From NCBI GenBank assembly GCA_023053575.1, contig JAKZAP010000005.1, positions 11,222,001-11,286,000 of the forward strand: 64,000 nt of DNA. The letters run 5' to 3'. The DNA is from Branchinecta lynchi (lineage: Eukaryota; Arthropoda; Branchiopoda; Anostraca; Branchinectidae). The position numbers and the translations under genes were made by a program. A model generated the notes under the pieces. That model was given only the letters and a program-made list of their open reading frames with translations. It made no database searches and was not told the DNA's origin. Positions within the stretch are counted from its first letter, which is position 1. Every line of letters begins with the position of its first letter. Below, piece after piece: positions 1-13,400 of this stretch.

Positions 1-2936
1 CGTAGATGGGCTCAGTAGCTCTATATTTAGGAATCGGTTGGGGAGGGGTTTCATATTGGGGGGCCAACAAAACATTTTTTTAAAAGCTGATGAGAAATCG
101 ATTTAAGGGTAAGCAGACATGCTGAATCCGCAAATGATAATTATTGTCTCACCGGACAAATAATTCGTCCGGATCCGGCCGAAACCGGAAAATGTGTTGA
201 AAGTAAAAGTTTTACTTGAAGTCTATAAGAGGCTCGACACAGGAGTAAGGAGACATGCTGAATCCGTATATAAAAATTATTTCCCCCCCGAACACACAGT
301 TCTCCCGGATCCGGGCAAAACCGGAAATTTGTTAAAAGTAAAGGTTTTACTTGAATTTGGTTAGAGGTTTGATACACGGGTAAGGAGAAATGTTGAATCT
401 ATATACCCAAATTATTTTCTCCACCAACATACAGTTCGCCGGCCCGATGAAAAATTTGTAGCCTACGTAGTTGTATGATAGTTGTACGAAAAAGTTGTAT
501 CTAGCGAGATGTAATAGTAAAAAGTACTATCATATAATGTGCCTCAGACTGGGCCATTCTTAAGTAGTAGTATCCAGCAGCATCCTGTCTTGCTCTACGA
601 GCATCCAGTCTTGCATAGTAGCATGCAGTAGAATGCAGTAACGCGGTAGCCTTGAAGTAGAAGCATGTAGTAGCATCAGTTAGTACTCCATGCTACTTTT
701 TCGTACAGCTTCATACTACTATTCTGAGATAAATTTTCATCGGGGGGAATCCGGCCTAAACCGGAAATTTGTTAAAAGTAAAAGTTTTACTTAAAGTTCG
801 TTAGAGGTTGATACAAAAGTAAGAAGACATGCTGAATTTGTATATCCGAATTATTGTCTCACCGAACGTTCAGTTCGCCCTGAAACTGCCCAAGACCGGA
901 AATTCGTCAGAAGGAAAGGTTTTATTTGAATCTGATTAGAGTTTCGATACAGGGGTAAGGAGACATGCTGAATATGCTGATCTGAAAATTATTTTATTCA
1001 ATGCTGATCTGAAAATTATTTTCTCTCCCGACATAGGCTACAGTTCGCCCGGAATCCGGCCAAAACAGCCCGATGAAAAATTTATCTCAAAATAGTACTA
1101 TGAAGTAGTACGAAAAAGTAGCATGCAGTACTAACTGATGCTACTACATGCTTCTACTTCAAGGCTACCGTATTACTGCATACTACTATATGCTACTATT
1201 AGCAAGACTGGATGCTACTATGGCAAGACAGGATGCTACTGGATACTACTACTTAAGATTGGACCAGTCTGAGGCACATTAAATGATAGTATTCTTTGCT
1301 ATTACATAGCATTACATGCAGTAAGTCGCAAAAGTTGTCCGTCTGTAACACGGTAACTCTCGAAGGGAATGAGATATTTTGATGAAACTTGGTGTGAGGA
1401 TTCGTTGGGTCGTAGATTGGCTTTGTAGCCCTACATTTAGGGGTGGGGGAGGGGGTTCAAATTAAGGGGCAAACAAAATATTTTGAAACAGCTAATTTGA
1501 TAGTCGATTATGGGGTAAGAAGCCACGCTGAACACGATGGTGAAAACTCATCGGGCAAGTAGTTCGCCCGGAATCCGGCCAAAACCGGAAAGTTCGTTAA
1601 AAGTAAAAGTTTTATTTGAAGTTGATTAAGTGTTCGATTTAGGGGTAGGAAGGCATGCTGAGGACGATGGTGAAACCCATTTTCTCATCGGACAAGTAGT
1701 TCGCCCAGAATCTGGCCAAAACCGGAAAGTTTGATTAAAGTAAAAGTTTTATTTGAAGTTGATTAAATGTTCGATTTAGGGGTAGGAAGGCATGCTGAGG
1801 ACGATGGTGAAAACCATTTTCTCGACGGACAAGTAGTTCGTCCGGAATCCGGCCCACATTGGAAAGTTTGTTAAAATTAAAAGTTTTATTTGGAGTTGAT
1901 TAGATGTTCGATTTAGGGCAAGAAGACATGCTGAACACTTATGTGAAATTCTTTTTTACCTGGACATGTAGTTCCCCCCGAATCCGGCCAGAACCGGAAA
2001 ATTGTTAGAAGCTTAAGTTTTATTTATAGTTGATTAGATAACGGATTTAAGGGTAAGAAGAGATGCTGAATCCGTGTTTGACAATCATATTTTACCCGGA
2101 AATATAGTTCGACCGGAATCTGGCTGGAGTCGGAAAATTTGTTATAAGTTAAATTTTTATTTGAAGTTGATTAGATGTTCATTATTGGGGAAAGAAGATA
2201 CCCTGAGTTCGTTTTTGAGCTTTCTTTTTTCTCCGGACACGTAGTTTTGGAGTTCGGCCGAAACCAGGGCAGAAGTGGCAGGAAGTTTTCGTCAAAACAG
2301 ATATGACTTCTAGGGGTAAACACACATGCTGAATCCATATCTGAACTTGGTTTTCTCAGATGACTAGCTATTTGGCCTAATCTGTTTCTGAATTTTTATT
2401 GTAAAAACGTTCAAGGAGTCTGGCGATGACTGGATTTGGCTAAGACAAGACCCAGTTGTCTGGATCAGATATTGAATTTTTGGGATCCCATCGAAAACTT
2501 CGGTCTTGTTCGTACTGTACTGCTACCATACTACTACGCAGGCTGCAAATTTTTCATTGTGAGGTTAACTTGTTGAAAGTAAAATTTCTATCTAAAGTTG
2601 ACTCGAGGATCGATGTTGGGGTAAAGAGACATCCTGAACCCGTGTATGAAAATTATATTCTCGCCGGACAAATAGTTCCAAATAGTTCCGGACCAAACCA
2701 GAAAATTTGCCAAAAGTAACTATTTTGTCTAAACTTGAGCCGTTTGGGTTTAGTTTTCCAATAAAACACCACTACGGTATCATTTATGTTTATTTTCAAA
2801 CGGCTGATTAGTGGTAAACAGAAAAATATTTAAGGAGTCTGAGGAAGACCAGATCTCGAAAAGCCCCCATGTCTGGATAAAAAAGTCCAGTAAATATTAA
2901 AATTCGTGGGATCTCCTCGAAACCTTTGGTCTTGTT
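1..2936 (+). mobile_element. Family A copies: two and a half head-to-tail, first one cut by window edge
   Basis: Copies end with GGATCCCATCG...TCTTGTT at 2510 and with a decayed version at 2936; a 5' part begins near 1321 (TCGCAAAAGTTGTCCGTC). Between lie ~135-bp units, each with a version of GGTAAGAAGACATGCTGA, a TAGTTCGCCCGGAATCCGGC block and AAGTAAAAGTTTTATTTGAA. No coding capacity; short ORFs here are read-through of repeat units. Confidence 0.75.
451..745. mobile_element. MITE-like insert inside family A, rich in TAGTAG/CATGC motifs
   Basis: Bounded by CCCGATGAAAAATTT and inverted AAATTTTCATCGGG. A second copy in opposite orientation, truncated, occupies about 1069-1320. Both contain irregular runs such as TAGCATGCAGTAG and CATGCTACT. 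Confidence 0.6.
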
Positions 2937-3429
2937 AGTCTTGAGGATTGAAAAGCGTCGTGAAAGATGGAATGAAGCTTTTCTTGTACCTTTGATCTGT
3001 GTGATTAAGTGGTGTTAATTTTGGAACTTTCTGGGATTTTTCCCGGAGGGGTCTACTTCTAGGAGATTCATGAGTGAGTGGAAAAAGATCACGGACCTGG
3101 GTCCAGAGAAAGCCTTACAACATACTATTTGTCCCCCTTCCTCAAGCTTCGTGGGAACATCCATCGTCCTTTTATCGCAAGCTGAGACTATTCGCCCCGA
3201 CTTATCTGAGCGCAATGCTATACCGGAAAACACGAGAGAGAGATATATAACAAATCTTATAACAAACATATAAATAACAAACACACACACGACGATTCAG
3301 CATTTAACACCGAAGGAAAACGACCCTTTTTGGTCCTTGCAATGACCATACACGACTGGTCTGCCAGCTTCTGCTATCATTGCGCATCGTATTAGACCTG
3401 GCTCAACCCTAATGTATCACCGAAAATTT

Positions 3430-3850
3430 ATCTTCCGAATCACATTCAGCTAAATGCGTCTATTGTTATGTTAAAAACACTAACTAAATTTAAGGTCCCA
3501 GAAAAAGATGTTGCGTCTGTATTGTACGTTTGTTCGTCCTCTTGTGGAGTATGCTTGTCCGGTTTGGCACTATGGTATTACGAAGGATGAATCTGATCGT
3601 ATAGAGAATATTCAGAAACGTGCCCTAAGAATTGTGAACAGGGGCCCTAAAATACCGTACTCTGGCCTTCTTTCTTTATTTGGACTGGATGCGCTGTCTA
3701 ATAGGAGGCAGAAGTTGTGTCAAAATTTTGGACTAAAACTCCTTGAACACCCAACTCTCCGATCCCTTTTACCCCCGGATTTTGAGGTTGAACGCCCAAG
3801 GCCACCAAAGGCCGATCGCATGTAACCGGGAAAGATATTGTAATAGCTTC
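3430..3850 (+). pseudogene. Non-LTR retrotransposon fragment (L2/CR1-like reverse transcriptase C-terminus)
   Basis: 3508-3825 encodes YCTFVRPLVEYACPVWH, then IENIQKRALRIV, the region after the catalytic core in L2/CR1-type LINEs. A frameshift near 3508 separates it from LKTLTKFKVPEKDV in another frame. 5' and most of the enzyme are absent; inactive. Confidence 0.75.
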
Positions 3851-4289
3851 ATTCCGAAATTTGTTGATTTTTACAATAATGTTATTTTGTCTTAGTTATT
3901 TTGTTATGATTTTTATTTCGGTTGTTGACTTCAATGGTTTACCTTTTATTTTGATTACGAATTTGATTTTAACAATTGTTGTATATATTACTTGACAAAG
4001 GTCAAACAATTTGGTTGGACAACTACGAAATTTTGTACCTGAATTATACAATAAATCCAACAGCACTTGGAGGAATTGGAATGTTGTGTGTAGGCGACCA
4101 AATTTGCCGTGTAACGACATAGAGACTATCTATATGTTTTGCAGAATAACTTTTAGTTGGACCTATTTATTGGTTTTCCTTCCTATTCGTTTAGCCAAAA
4201 AAAAACAAGAAGCCTCCCATGCAAACACGTAAAGAAGAAAAAGTCGGGCCACAGCTTAGATTTGCTGTTTATGAAACTACCATTTTCAG

Positions 4290-4449
4290 GGAGTCGTGCC
4301 CGAGTTCTTTGTTCCATGCCTCATCGACTTGTGCCGTGCCATGTGGACACTCATGGTGAATTTTACTCACATCGTCAAGTGGCATACAGATAAAATCGCG
4401 GCGGAGCAGAAGGGTAAAGAGGTGTTTGACACTCTTTCAACAAGTGAAG
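4290..4449 (+). CDS. VPS50: VPS50 exon a
   Basis: Acceptor tttcag before 4290, donor gtaatt after 4449; enters in phase 0 and leaves one base. Encodes [14 protein letters not shown]... to ...LSTSEG, matching the syndetin segment with IPCLADLCKALW. It is the first VPS50 exon I can find; the preceding coding exon is not visible in 1-4289. Confidence 0.93.
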
Positions 4450-7400
4450 GTAATTTTCTGTATAAAGGGGTTACATCACGGTGTTTACTTTGCCAGCATC
4501 AGTCATCTGACTGTTTTTATTTCTTTCTTGCATTTTCTTTACACTCCGCTTTCCAAAATGGCGGTTGAAAAATAAATTACTTACTTACTGCTCGGTTTGT
4601 CTTCACTGTCCTCTTCGTTGTCCCCACCTGTTTTCTTTGTTCCCTGAGAAAGGATGGTTTCTTCAAGTCTCGACTGCCGTGGTTCCTCTGTCAGTATTAG
4701 TCCCCTGATTGTCCTTGATGTGTCTTTACCCCGCCCCCCCCCCCCCGATAGTTTGCAGTTATTGTTAAAGTCGGGTTTAAAAAAAATACCGTCTTCTCCT
4801 CCGACAACATTTGCTTGAGCCTGAAGATTCTGTGGATTTTTGTTAATAAAAAGCCGACCTTAGAGGTAAAAAGTAACAAGACCAAAGGTTTCGATGGGAT
4901 CCAAAAAATTCAATATCTGATCCAGACAACTGGGTCTTGTCTTAGCCAGTCATCGCTAGACTCCTTGAACATTTTTACAATTAAAACTCAGAAACAGATT
5001 AAGGCCAAATAGCTAATCACCTGAGAAAACCGAGTTCAGATATGGATTCAACATGTGTGTTTACCCCTATAAGTCATATCTGTTTTGACTAAAACTTCCT
5101 GCCACTTCTGCCAATTTCCCGGTTTCGGCCGAACTCCAGAACTTCTTGTCCGGCGAAAAAAGAAAGCTCAAAGACGAAATCAGGGTATCTTCTTTCCCCA
5201 GTAATGAGCATCTAGTCAACTTCAAATAAAAATTTAACTTATAACAAATTTTCCGACTCCAGCCGGATTCCGGTCGAACTATATGTCCGGGTAAAATATG
5301 ATTGTCATGCAGGGACTCAGCATCTCTTCTTACCCCTAAATCTCTTATCCAATTAACTAGAAATAAAACTAACTTCCAACAGTTTTCCGGTTTCTCCGGA
5401 TTCCGGGCGAACTACATGTCCGGGTAGAAAATGGTTTTCACATAAGTGTTCAGCATGTCTTTTTGCCCTAAGTCGAACATCTAATCCACTCCAAATAAAG
5501 CTTTTAATTTTGACAAACTTTCCGGTTTGGGCCGGATTCCGGTCGAAATACTTGTCCGTCGAGAAAATAGTTTTCACCATCGTCTTCAGCATGTCTTCCT
5601 ACCTGTAAATAGAACATCTAATGAACTTCAAATAAAACTTTTACTTTCAACAAACTTTCCGGTTTTGGCTGGATTCCGGGCGAAATACTTGTCCGTCGAG
5701 AAAATAGTTTTCACCATCGTCTTCAGCATGTCTTCCTACCCCTAAATCAAACATCTAATCAACTTCAAATAAAACTTTTACTTTCAACAAACTTTCCGGT
5801 TTTGGCCGGATTCCGGGCGAACTACTTGTCAGATGAAAAAATGGTTTTCACAATCGTGTTCAGCATGTCTTCTTACCCCATAATCGACTATCACATTAGC
5901 TGTTTCAAAATATTTTGTTTGCTCCTTAATTTGAACCCCCTCCCCTACCCCTAAATGTAGGGCTTCAAAGCCCATCTACGAACTCGACTGGTCCGACAAC
6001 CCAACCAATCCTCACACCAAGTTTCATCAAAATATCTCATTCCCTTCGAGAGTTATCGTGCTTACAGACGGAGGGACAGACGGACGGACAGACGGACAAC
6101 TTTTGCGATGTCATAGGTATCCCTCCACTTATGTTTTGGGATCCCAAGAACAGTCAGAATAAACAAAACCAAATCTAAAGCGGGTCCGGAGTATTCCAAA
6201 ACAAAGTCCAAAAACCAGCACCCCAAAGGCCAGCATTATCCAGCAGGGCTTTAACCTGTTTAGGCCATGCTGTCGGTTGAGTAGAACTCAACATTTCCGT
6301 GTATGCCGCCTTCGCCAGGCGGTTATCGGGCAAACGCATTATCTGTAGCCAAAACTTAATCACTTGTATGGCCCTCAAATGGTGCAGATCCGGGAGGCCT
6401 AGGTCACCTTTAAAGGCTAAACTACTAAAATTGTTTTGGAGGCCTATAACTCTTTTAAAATACATAAACTGCAATGATTCTAGTTGTTTCACTATTGTAA
6501 TCCCCCACAACTCGCAACCATAATGGGCAACAGGTAGGACTTTAGTCGTGAAGAGGTACTTGTGCATCTTCATATTTTTAATTCCCATGATACTTTTTGT
6601 CGAAGTAGAGCACAAGCAGCTCCCTTCCCACGTGAAATCATCGATTTAATATGCTCGGTCCAATTCCCATTTGCTGCGACCATGAATCCCAAATATGTAG
6701 ACTTGGAGGTCACTTTTATTGGCTCCCCTTTATAAGTAAATAAATAATCCTGGGTTTCGTTGGGCTTCCTACTTTGGAAGATAACGATCTCTGTCTTAGA
6801 TGCGTTCAGCTTTAACTTCTTCGATTCTAGGTAAGCTTCAGTTAAATTCAGGAGTGTTTGGAGTTCCTCAGCTGATTTGGCAAATAAGCTGTGTCATCGA
6901 CGAACAGCAAGCAAGAAAATAGGGCATTCGCTAGTGATACAACTGGGGCCCATCTCTTTTCCAAAAACTCCACAAAATCATTAATATACAAAGTGAAAAG
7001 TTTAGGTGAAAACGTACATCCTTGACGGACTCCTGAATGGCCTACATACACCTTGCTTAGCAATTGTAACAACAGATAAATATTAGGCCTATCGTAACAA
7101 GGTAACGGAATAAAATGGGCCTATCAATACTATCAAATGCCTTTCCAATGACTAAAACAGCGACATAAAGCTTACCTTTTCCCCTGCAATATTTTCCAAT
7201 GAGGGCCTGGAGTATAAATACGCGGTCTGTTGTTGAACACCCCTTTCTGCATTCTCCTTGTGTCTCACTAACAATATTTAAGCTAGGGCGATGAAACTTG
7301 GCAGGCGTATCAGGGACCCGACCAGATTAACGTAGAAATAATCACTTCCCCGATCGGGCCATCGTGGGTGGAGTCGAGGGATGGGGAGTCCGGGAACTAG

Positions 7401-10400
7401 TAACACCAGAAATCTCGTGAAAAGCTTCCGCATAAGCTGGGACGATAAAACTTGGCAGGCATATCAGTGACCCAACCAAATTAACTTTTCGCAAATATTC
7501 ACTTCCCGATCCGGCCACCGTGGGGGGAGTCGAAGGATGGGGAATTTGGAAACTAGTAACATGCATAACTTTGGAAGGGTAATCGCTGCATGAAACTTGA
7601 CAACTGTCAAGAGCAAATGTCTCGGATTTTCAGTTTCAAATCCGGACCAGATCTGATAAGTTTGGGGGGGGGGGGGGACTGGAGGGGGATAAATATTCCT
7701 TCAGCCCAAGCTGACTGCGAATCATATTTGATGGTGCAAAACGGATACGTCAGCTGAATTTTATTCGAGCTATATTTCGGACCTTCTTGGCAAGGGTCCT
7801 CTTCAGACTCAAACCGCTCAAGTTCGTTTTACCAACTTGAGCGGTTTGAGCCTGAAGAGGACCCTCGCCAAGAAGGGCCGAAATATAGCTCCAATAAAAT
7901 TCAGCTGACGTATCCGTTGTGCACCATCAACTATGGAGGGGGACACTGGAGATCTCGTGAAACGCTTCCATAAAAGTGAGGACGATGGAAATTGGCAGGC
8001 ATACCATGGACCTCACCAGATTAATTTGGAAATAATCATTTCCCCAATCCGGCGGGAGTGGAGAGATAGGAAATCCAGAAACTAGTAAAATGCATAGCTT
8101 TGGAACGGGTAATCGAACATGCATGAAAGTTGACAAGTGTCGAGAGCGAGTTTCTCAAATTTTCAGTTTCAGATCCGGACCGGATCCGATAACTAGGGGG
8201 AGCTGGAGGGGGCACGTGAAATCGTGAAAACGTGAAATCCTGTAAAACACTTCGTATAGTCGAGGGATTGGGATGGAACTTGGAGGGGCGAACAAGCATA
8301 AAACAAAACAGAACAGGACCGGATCGTGGTCACAGTGGGGGAGTTGGAGGGGGTTTCCGGGAGTTCGTGCACACTTCCAGTGCCAGGACCATGAAAATTG
8401 GCAGGTATATTAGGTACTCTACCAGATTGACTTAAAATAGTCCCTTCCCCGATCCGATGATCGTGGGGTAGTCAAGGGATGGGAAATCAGGAAACTATGA
8501 GTGACATGCATAACTTTGGAACGGTGACTTGACAAGTGTCAGATGTTAAGTCTCAAACCTGAACCGGATCCAATAACTGGGGGGGGGGGGGATACATTAT
8601 ATATTACTAGATACATTATTGACAAAACAGGACCGCATCATGTCACAGTGGGGGAATTGGAGAGGGTTTTCCGGAATCCCGGTGATCGCGAGTTCAGGTA
8701 ACCTTTCCCACCTTTTTGAGATTCGGTAAAATTTTGGGCCAGAGGCCCAAAATTTTATTAAAATTGTTCTGTATTTTTCCGATAGCAGAACTGTTCGATA
8801 TATTTACGGGGATTCGGTAGTTATTCAGAATCCTAAATAGGCCATCTGTACAAATCTCTTCAGTATAATGATCGGGATTCGATATAATTGCCAGTATTCG
8901 GTAGTTATGACTAATTTGGTGAGAGATTTTTACTGAAATTCCGTATAAATGTGTGAAATTCCGATTCCGTAGTTACACAGATTCCGAAAAAGCTATTGGT
9001 TCAAAATTATTCGGTATCATGATTGGGATTCGGTAATTTATTCAGCATAATTTCCAGGATTAGGAAGTTAACCACGAATCCTGACTTTGTTCTAGTTTCG
9101 ACGAAAGTATACCGTATGTGAATATTGTTCGGTAGTCTTTCGATACCAAAACAATTCGGTATAATAAATGGGATACGTTAGTTATACAGAATCCCGACCA
9201 TGCTATCGGTCTAAACTTATTCTGTATATCCGTTATATATGTTATGTATATCCGTTAACGTATCCGTTATAATTGCCAGGATTCGGAAGTTACCACCAAC
9301 CTCGAAACTCAGAAGAGGTTGAGTGAAGCACTGATCGCAGACAAAAGGGATGATCTATGATATCATCGATAGTCCTTACTTTTACTTTGGACACCAAAAA
9401 GAATATCTAATCATAAATAATTCAAAAACTCCACCTGCAGCACTTTTCGTAATAGTCTCTATTTTGTGGAAGGGCGCGTCATTTGACGGGGGTTTTAAGC
9501 CAGTTTTAGGTTTGAGATTTGAAAACGTTAGAAGCTAGAATTCGAATGGAAATGAAATTTGGCAGGAAAAAGCAGACAAAAAATTTAGCCTGCGGCGCTC
9601 ACTGTATGTGATTATAGGTAGTATGTTGAGTAGACTACAGTTGCTGCTGCTGCCGGAACGTCGCTCCATCCAGTTTCTGGAACTACTTTGAGTCTCGGTA
9701 TTCAATCAACTGTAAATGGTAGAATTTGCAAGAGAAGCAGTTAAATTTAAAAAAAAATGGATTTCGAAAATTTTCGCATGCGGCACTCATTTTAATTTTC
9801 TATTGGCTATAATAGATAGAAGGTGTCACTGCAATCATGCCCGGCAATATTTTCTTCATGTGGGCTTCGCCAAAATGCCGCCTAATAGTTGGCTTATAGT
9901 CGTTCATGCCCTTTATTGTTACTCTTCCTACGTAATCGCTTCTGTTCCATAATTTAAAGCTCGAATTCCTGGTTCCAGGATTCGGTAAATTTTTTGAAAG
10001 ATTCGGTAAAATTTTGGCTCTGCCCCCCCCCCCCCCCCCACCGACAATGCACCTGCGACGCCCCTGTCCATATGTCCTCTGACGACGAAACCTGGCACGC
10101 ATATTAGGGACCCAATCAGATTGACTTAGAAATATCCGGAATCTAGTGAATTCATAACTTGGGAACGGGTGATAGTATGTGAATGAAACTTGACAGGACT
10201 CAAGAACAGTCGTCTCAGATTTTCAGTTTCAAGTCTGGACCGGATCCAGTAACTGGTGGCGGAAGCTGCCGGAGGGCACCGGAAATCTTGTGAAACATTT
10301 AGAGTCGATGAATCGACTTGTTGGGGACAATAAGCATAAACCCTAGATACATTATTGACAGAACAGGACCGGACGGGGCAATGCGGGTGGAGCTGGAGGA

Positions 10401-13400
10401 GGTATGCCGGAATGCCGGTGATCACGACTTGGGTTACTTCCAGATTATCTATGACGAGGGAATTTTGCAGTTTTATCAGGGACCAGACCACATTGACTTG
10501 GAAATAGTCACATTCCTCGATTTGATCATCGTGGGCATTGTAGGGAACTTTCGAATGGATTATCGGATGTGTCTAGAACTTGAAAAGTGGCAAGAGCTAA
10601 TGTCTCAGATCTCCCGTTTCAAGTCCGGCCCACTTTCGATTACGATGTGCGGATCTCGAAGGAGGCCGCTGGAAATCTCGTGAAAACCCTTCATACTTTC
10701 GTCGGATCCAGTTCGGGCACAGAATTATCACAGCTAGAGTATTTGCTTCTACCTTCGATTGGGTTATACGCGAATTGGAACCAAAGTACGACAACACTTC
10801 TATTCTGTTCTATTCTGAGTTGTCAATGAGTGGTTTAACCATTTCAGATTTACTAGATCAAGCCCGTCTTCTGATGAAAGGAATATCGGGAGAGAGATCC
10901 AGCCTTGGCAACTGAATACCGTATTTGACAAACATGGTAGCTGTTCTTACAAGTGCCATATGAGCTTTTAGCTCTTGTTTTTTTTCATCCTATTATAATA
11001 ATTTTAAAACTATACTGTGGTAGGCCTTTTTTTTTTTTTTTTATAATAGTGATTTCTGTGTGTTGTTTCTATTCGTTGTATTCCGATGATCGAATATTAC
11101 ACATACAAATTGTATATAATATTAGTAATACTTTATTATGGACCAAACTAAGAAACCAAGATTGTATATTGCATGAAGATTATGTAAAGTAATAGTATAT
11201 TATGTACTTGTATGTTATTGAATTTTACTTGCATTTTCTTATGTTTTTTTCGCAATGAATGATTTTTGGAAGAATAAAGTGAATTTGAATTTGACTGTCA
11301 TGTCACCAGGCTCAGAAGGAACGAGGTCTTTAAAGCCAAGTACATTTTTTTCCAGGAGAACCGTCGTTGAGCAAGGATGCGGAGTATGTAAAGCAAAAAC
11401 TCAGTTATGGGCGATCCAGGATCTGGCACGACATTCAGACAAAATTGACGGATTTCATGCTCTCCCTCGATGTGTCTTCTTTTCGAATAGAAGAGCTTCT
11501 GCAGACGCTGGACATCGCTCGAAGGTCAGTTTTATAGGAGTTTTTTTCTTTAGAAAAATTACTATTCGTCAAAAAGACGTTCTAAGCATCAAGAAACTAG
11601 TAAATATGATGCAATTGTTATTAGGTCCTATCCTGCTCCCCCAACCACTCCTTATAATGATAGACAGTGCAAAACGGATACGTCTGCTGAATTTTATTAG
11701 AGCTTTATTTCGGCCCTTCTTGGCAAGGGTCCTCTTCCTCTTACGTCCGATCCTGCTCCCCCAGTCACTCCTTATAATATTAGACAGTGCAAAACGGTTA
11801 CGTCAGCTGAATTTTATTAGAGCTGTATTTTAATCCTTCTTGGCAAGGATCCTCTTCAGGCTCTAGCCGCTCAAGCTGGAAAAAACCAGGAAGCGCCGAA
11901 ATATAACTCTAATCTCATTCAGCTTACATATCCGTTTTGCACTGTCAAACATGATTCGCAGTCAGCCTGAGCTGAAGGAAAACGTATAATCTTATCTCCG
12001 GCACCTCGTATCGATCTCACCTTTGAAAAACAAAACAAGAGCTATGAGCTGTTATGGCACTTAATACGAGTAGGTGGTAGAAGAAAGTAGAAGAGAACGT
12101 CACAAAATATCCTACCATCCAAAAATGTGGTTTGGACCTAGAAATAAGATATCTGTAATAGTTTCACTCAAGTCTCAGCATTTCCAGCATCACCTCGGAT
12201 CATCTAGACTTTTCTACCTTCCAAGTTTCAACCTAATAGATCCACTCGTTTGGTCCCTAGACTTGCCGCACGATTTCCCGTACCCCCGTCTACTCGCCCT
12301 ACCGCGGCCTAATCTGGTTCGGACTCTTAAATGGATCATTCTTTACCACCTGTCAAGTTTCACTCAAATCTGAGCTTTTTTGCGGGGAAATTTCCGGTGA
12401 CTCTCCCCCCCCCCCTCCACCATGGTCGGATCCGGTTCGAACCCTAAACTGTGTGATTTAGGGCATGGTATCTCTCTACATTCCAAGTTTCATTCAAATC
12501 GCTCCACTTGCTTGACCCTACGCGAGCCACAACATTTCCGGAGCTCCCCTTCCAACTGCCCTCACTGTGACTGAATACGACTCGAAAACATAAACGTAGC
12601 ATCTCTGACATCTCCTATTCGGTCCGTCAAGTTTGACAGGAATCGGAGCATGGAATGGAATCAGCCTATCTGCAAGACCCCCCAACTCTCCCAACCGTGG
12701 CCCAATGTGGTTGGACGCATGTTTTCTTGTCTAGGTCATCAGTTCTTATCACCCATAAAGTTTCAGTCGAATCGGATCACCCGCTCGCAACTCACGGAAG
12801 CTAGTGATTTCCGGATTCCCCTTCCCTCAACTCCCCAAAGATGGTCGGATCCAGGAACACAATGTAGGGTCCTTGAGTCACTAATGTCCCTGCAAAATAT
12901 CATCGTCCTTAGAATATCTGGAACTATCATAACTGGCGATCACCGAAATTCCGGGAAACACCCTCCAACTCGTCGCCCCACGGAGCCCGATAAGATCTGG
13001 CTCTGCCAGTTACGTATCTAGGGCTAATGCTTGTTCTTTCCACCAAGTTCCATCCCAATCCTTCGACTCTATGTTTTTCACGAAATTTCCGGCGCCCTCT
13101 CCAATCCCACCCACAATTATCGGATCCGATCAGGACTTAACATGGAACATCTGAGACGATAACTCTTTCCACTTGCCAAGTTTCATTCAATTCCGATCAC
13201 CCGTTCAAAAGTTATGCATGACACTAGAATCCGGGCTCCCCACCCCTCCACTCCCTCCATGATGGTTGGATCGGGGAAAAGACTATTCTTAATTGTCAGC
13301 CTCTTCGGGTCCTTAATATGCCTCCAAAGTTTCATCGTCCTAGCGCATCAGGAAGTACCGAATTCGCGGGATCACCAGAATTCCGGACCCCCCCCCCCAG

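Noticed and set aside
3015..3290. Opposed frames of 91 and 67 codons
   Set aside because: No family match and no splice-site support; may be decayed retrotransposon sequence upstream of the 3430 LINE fragment.
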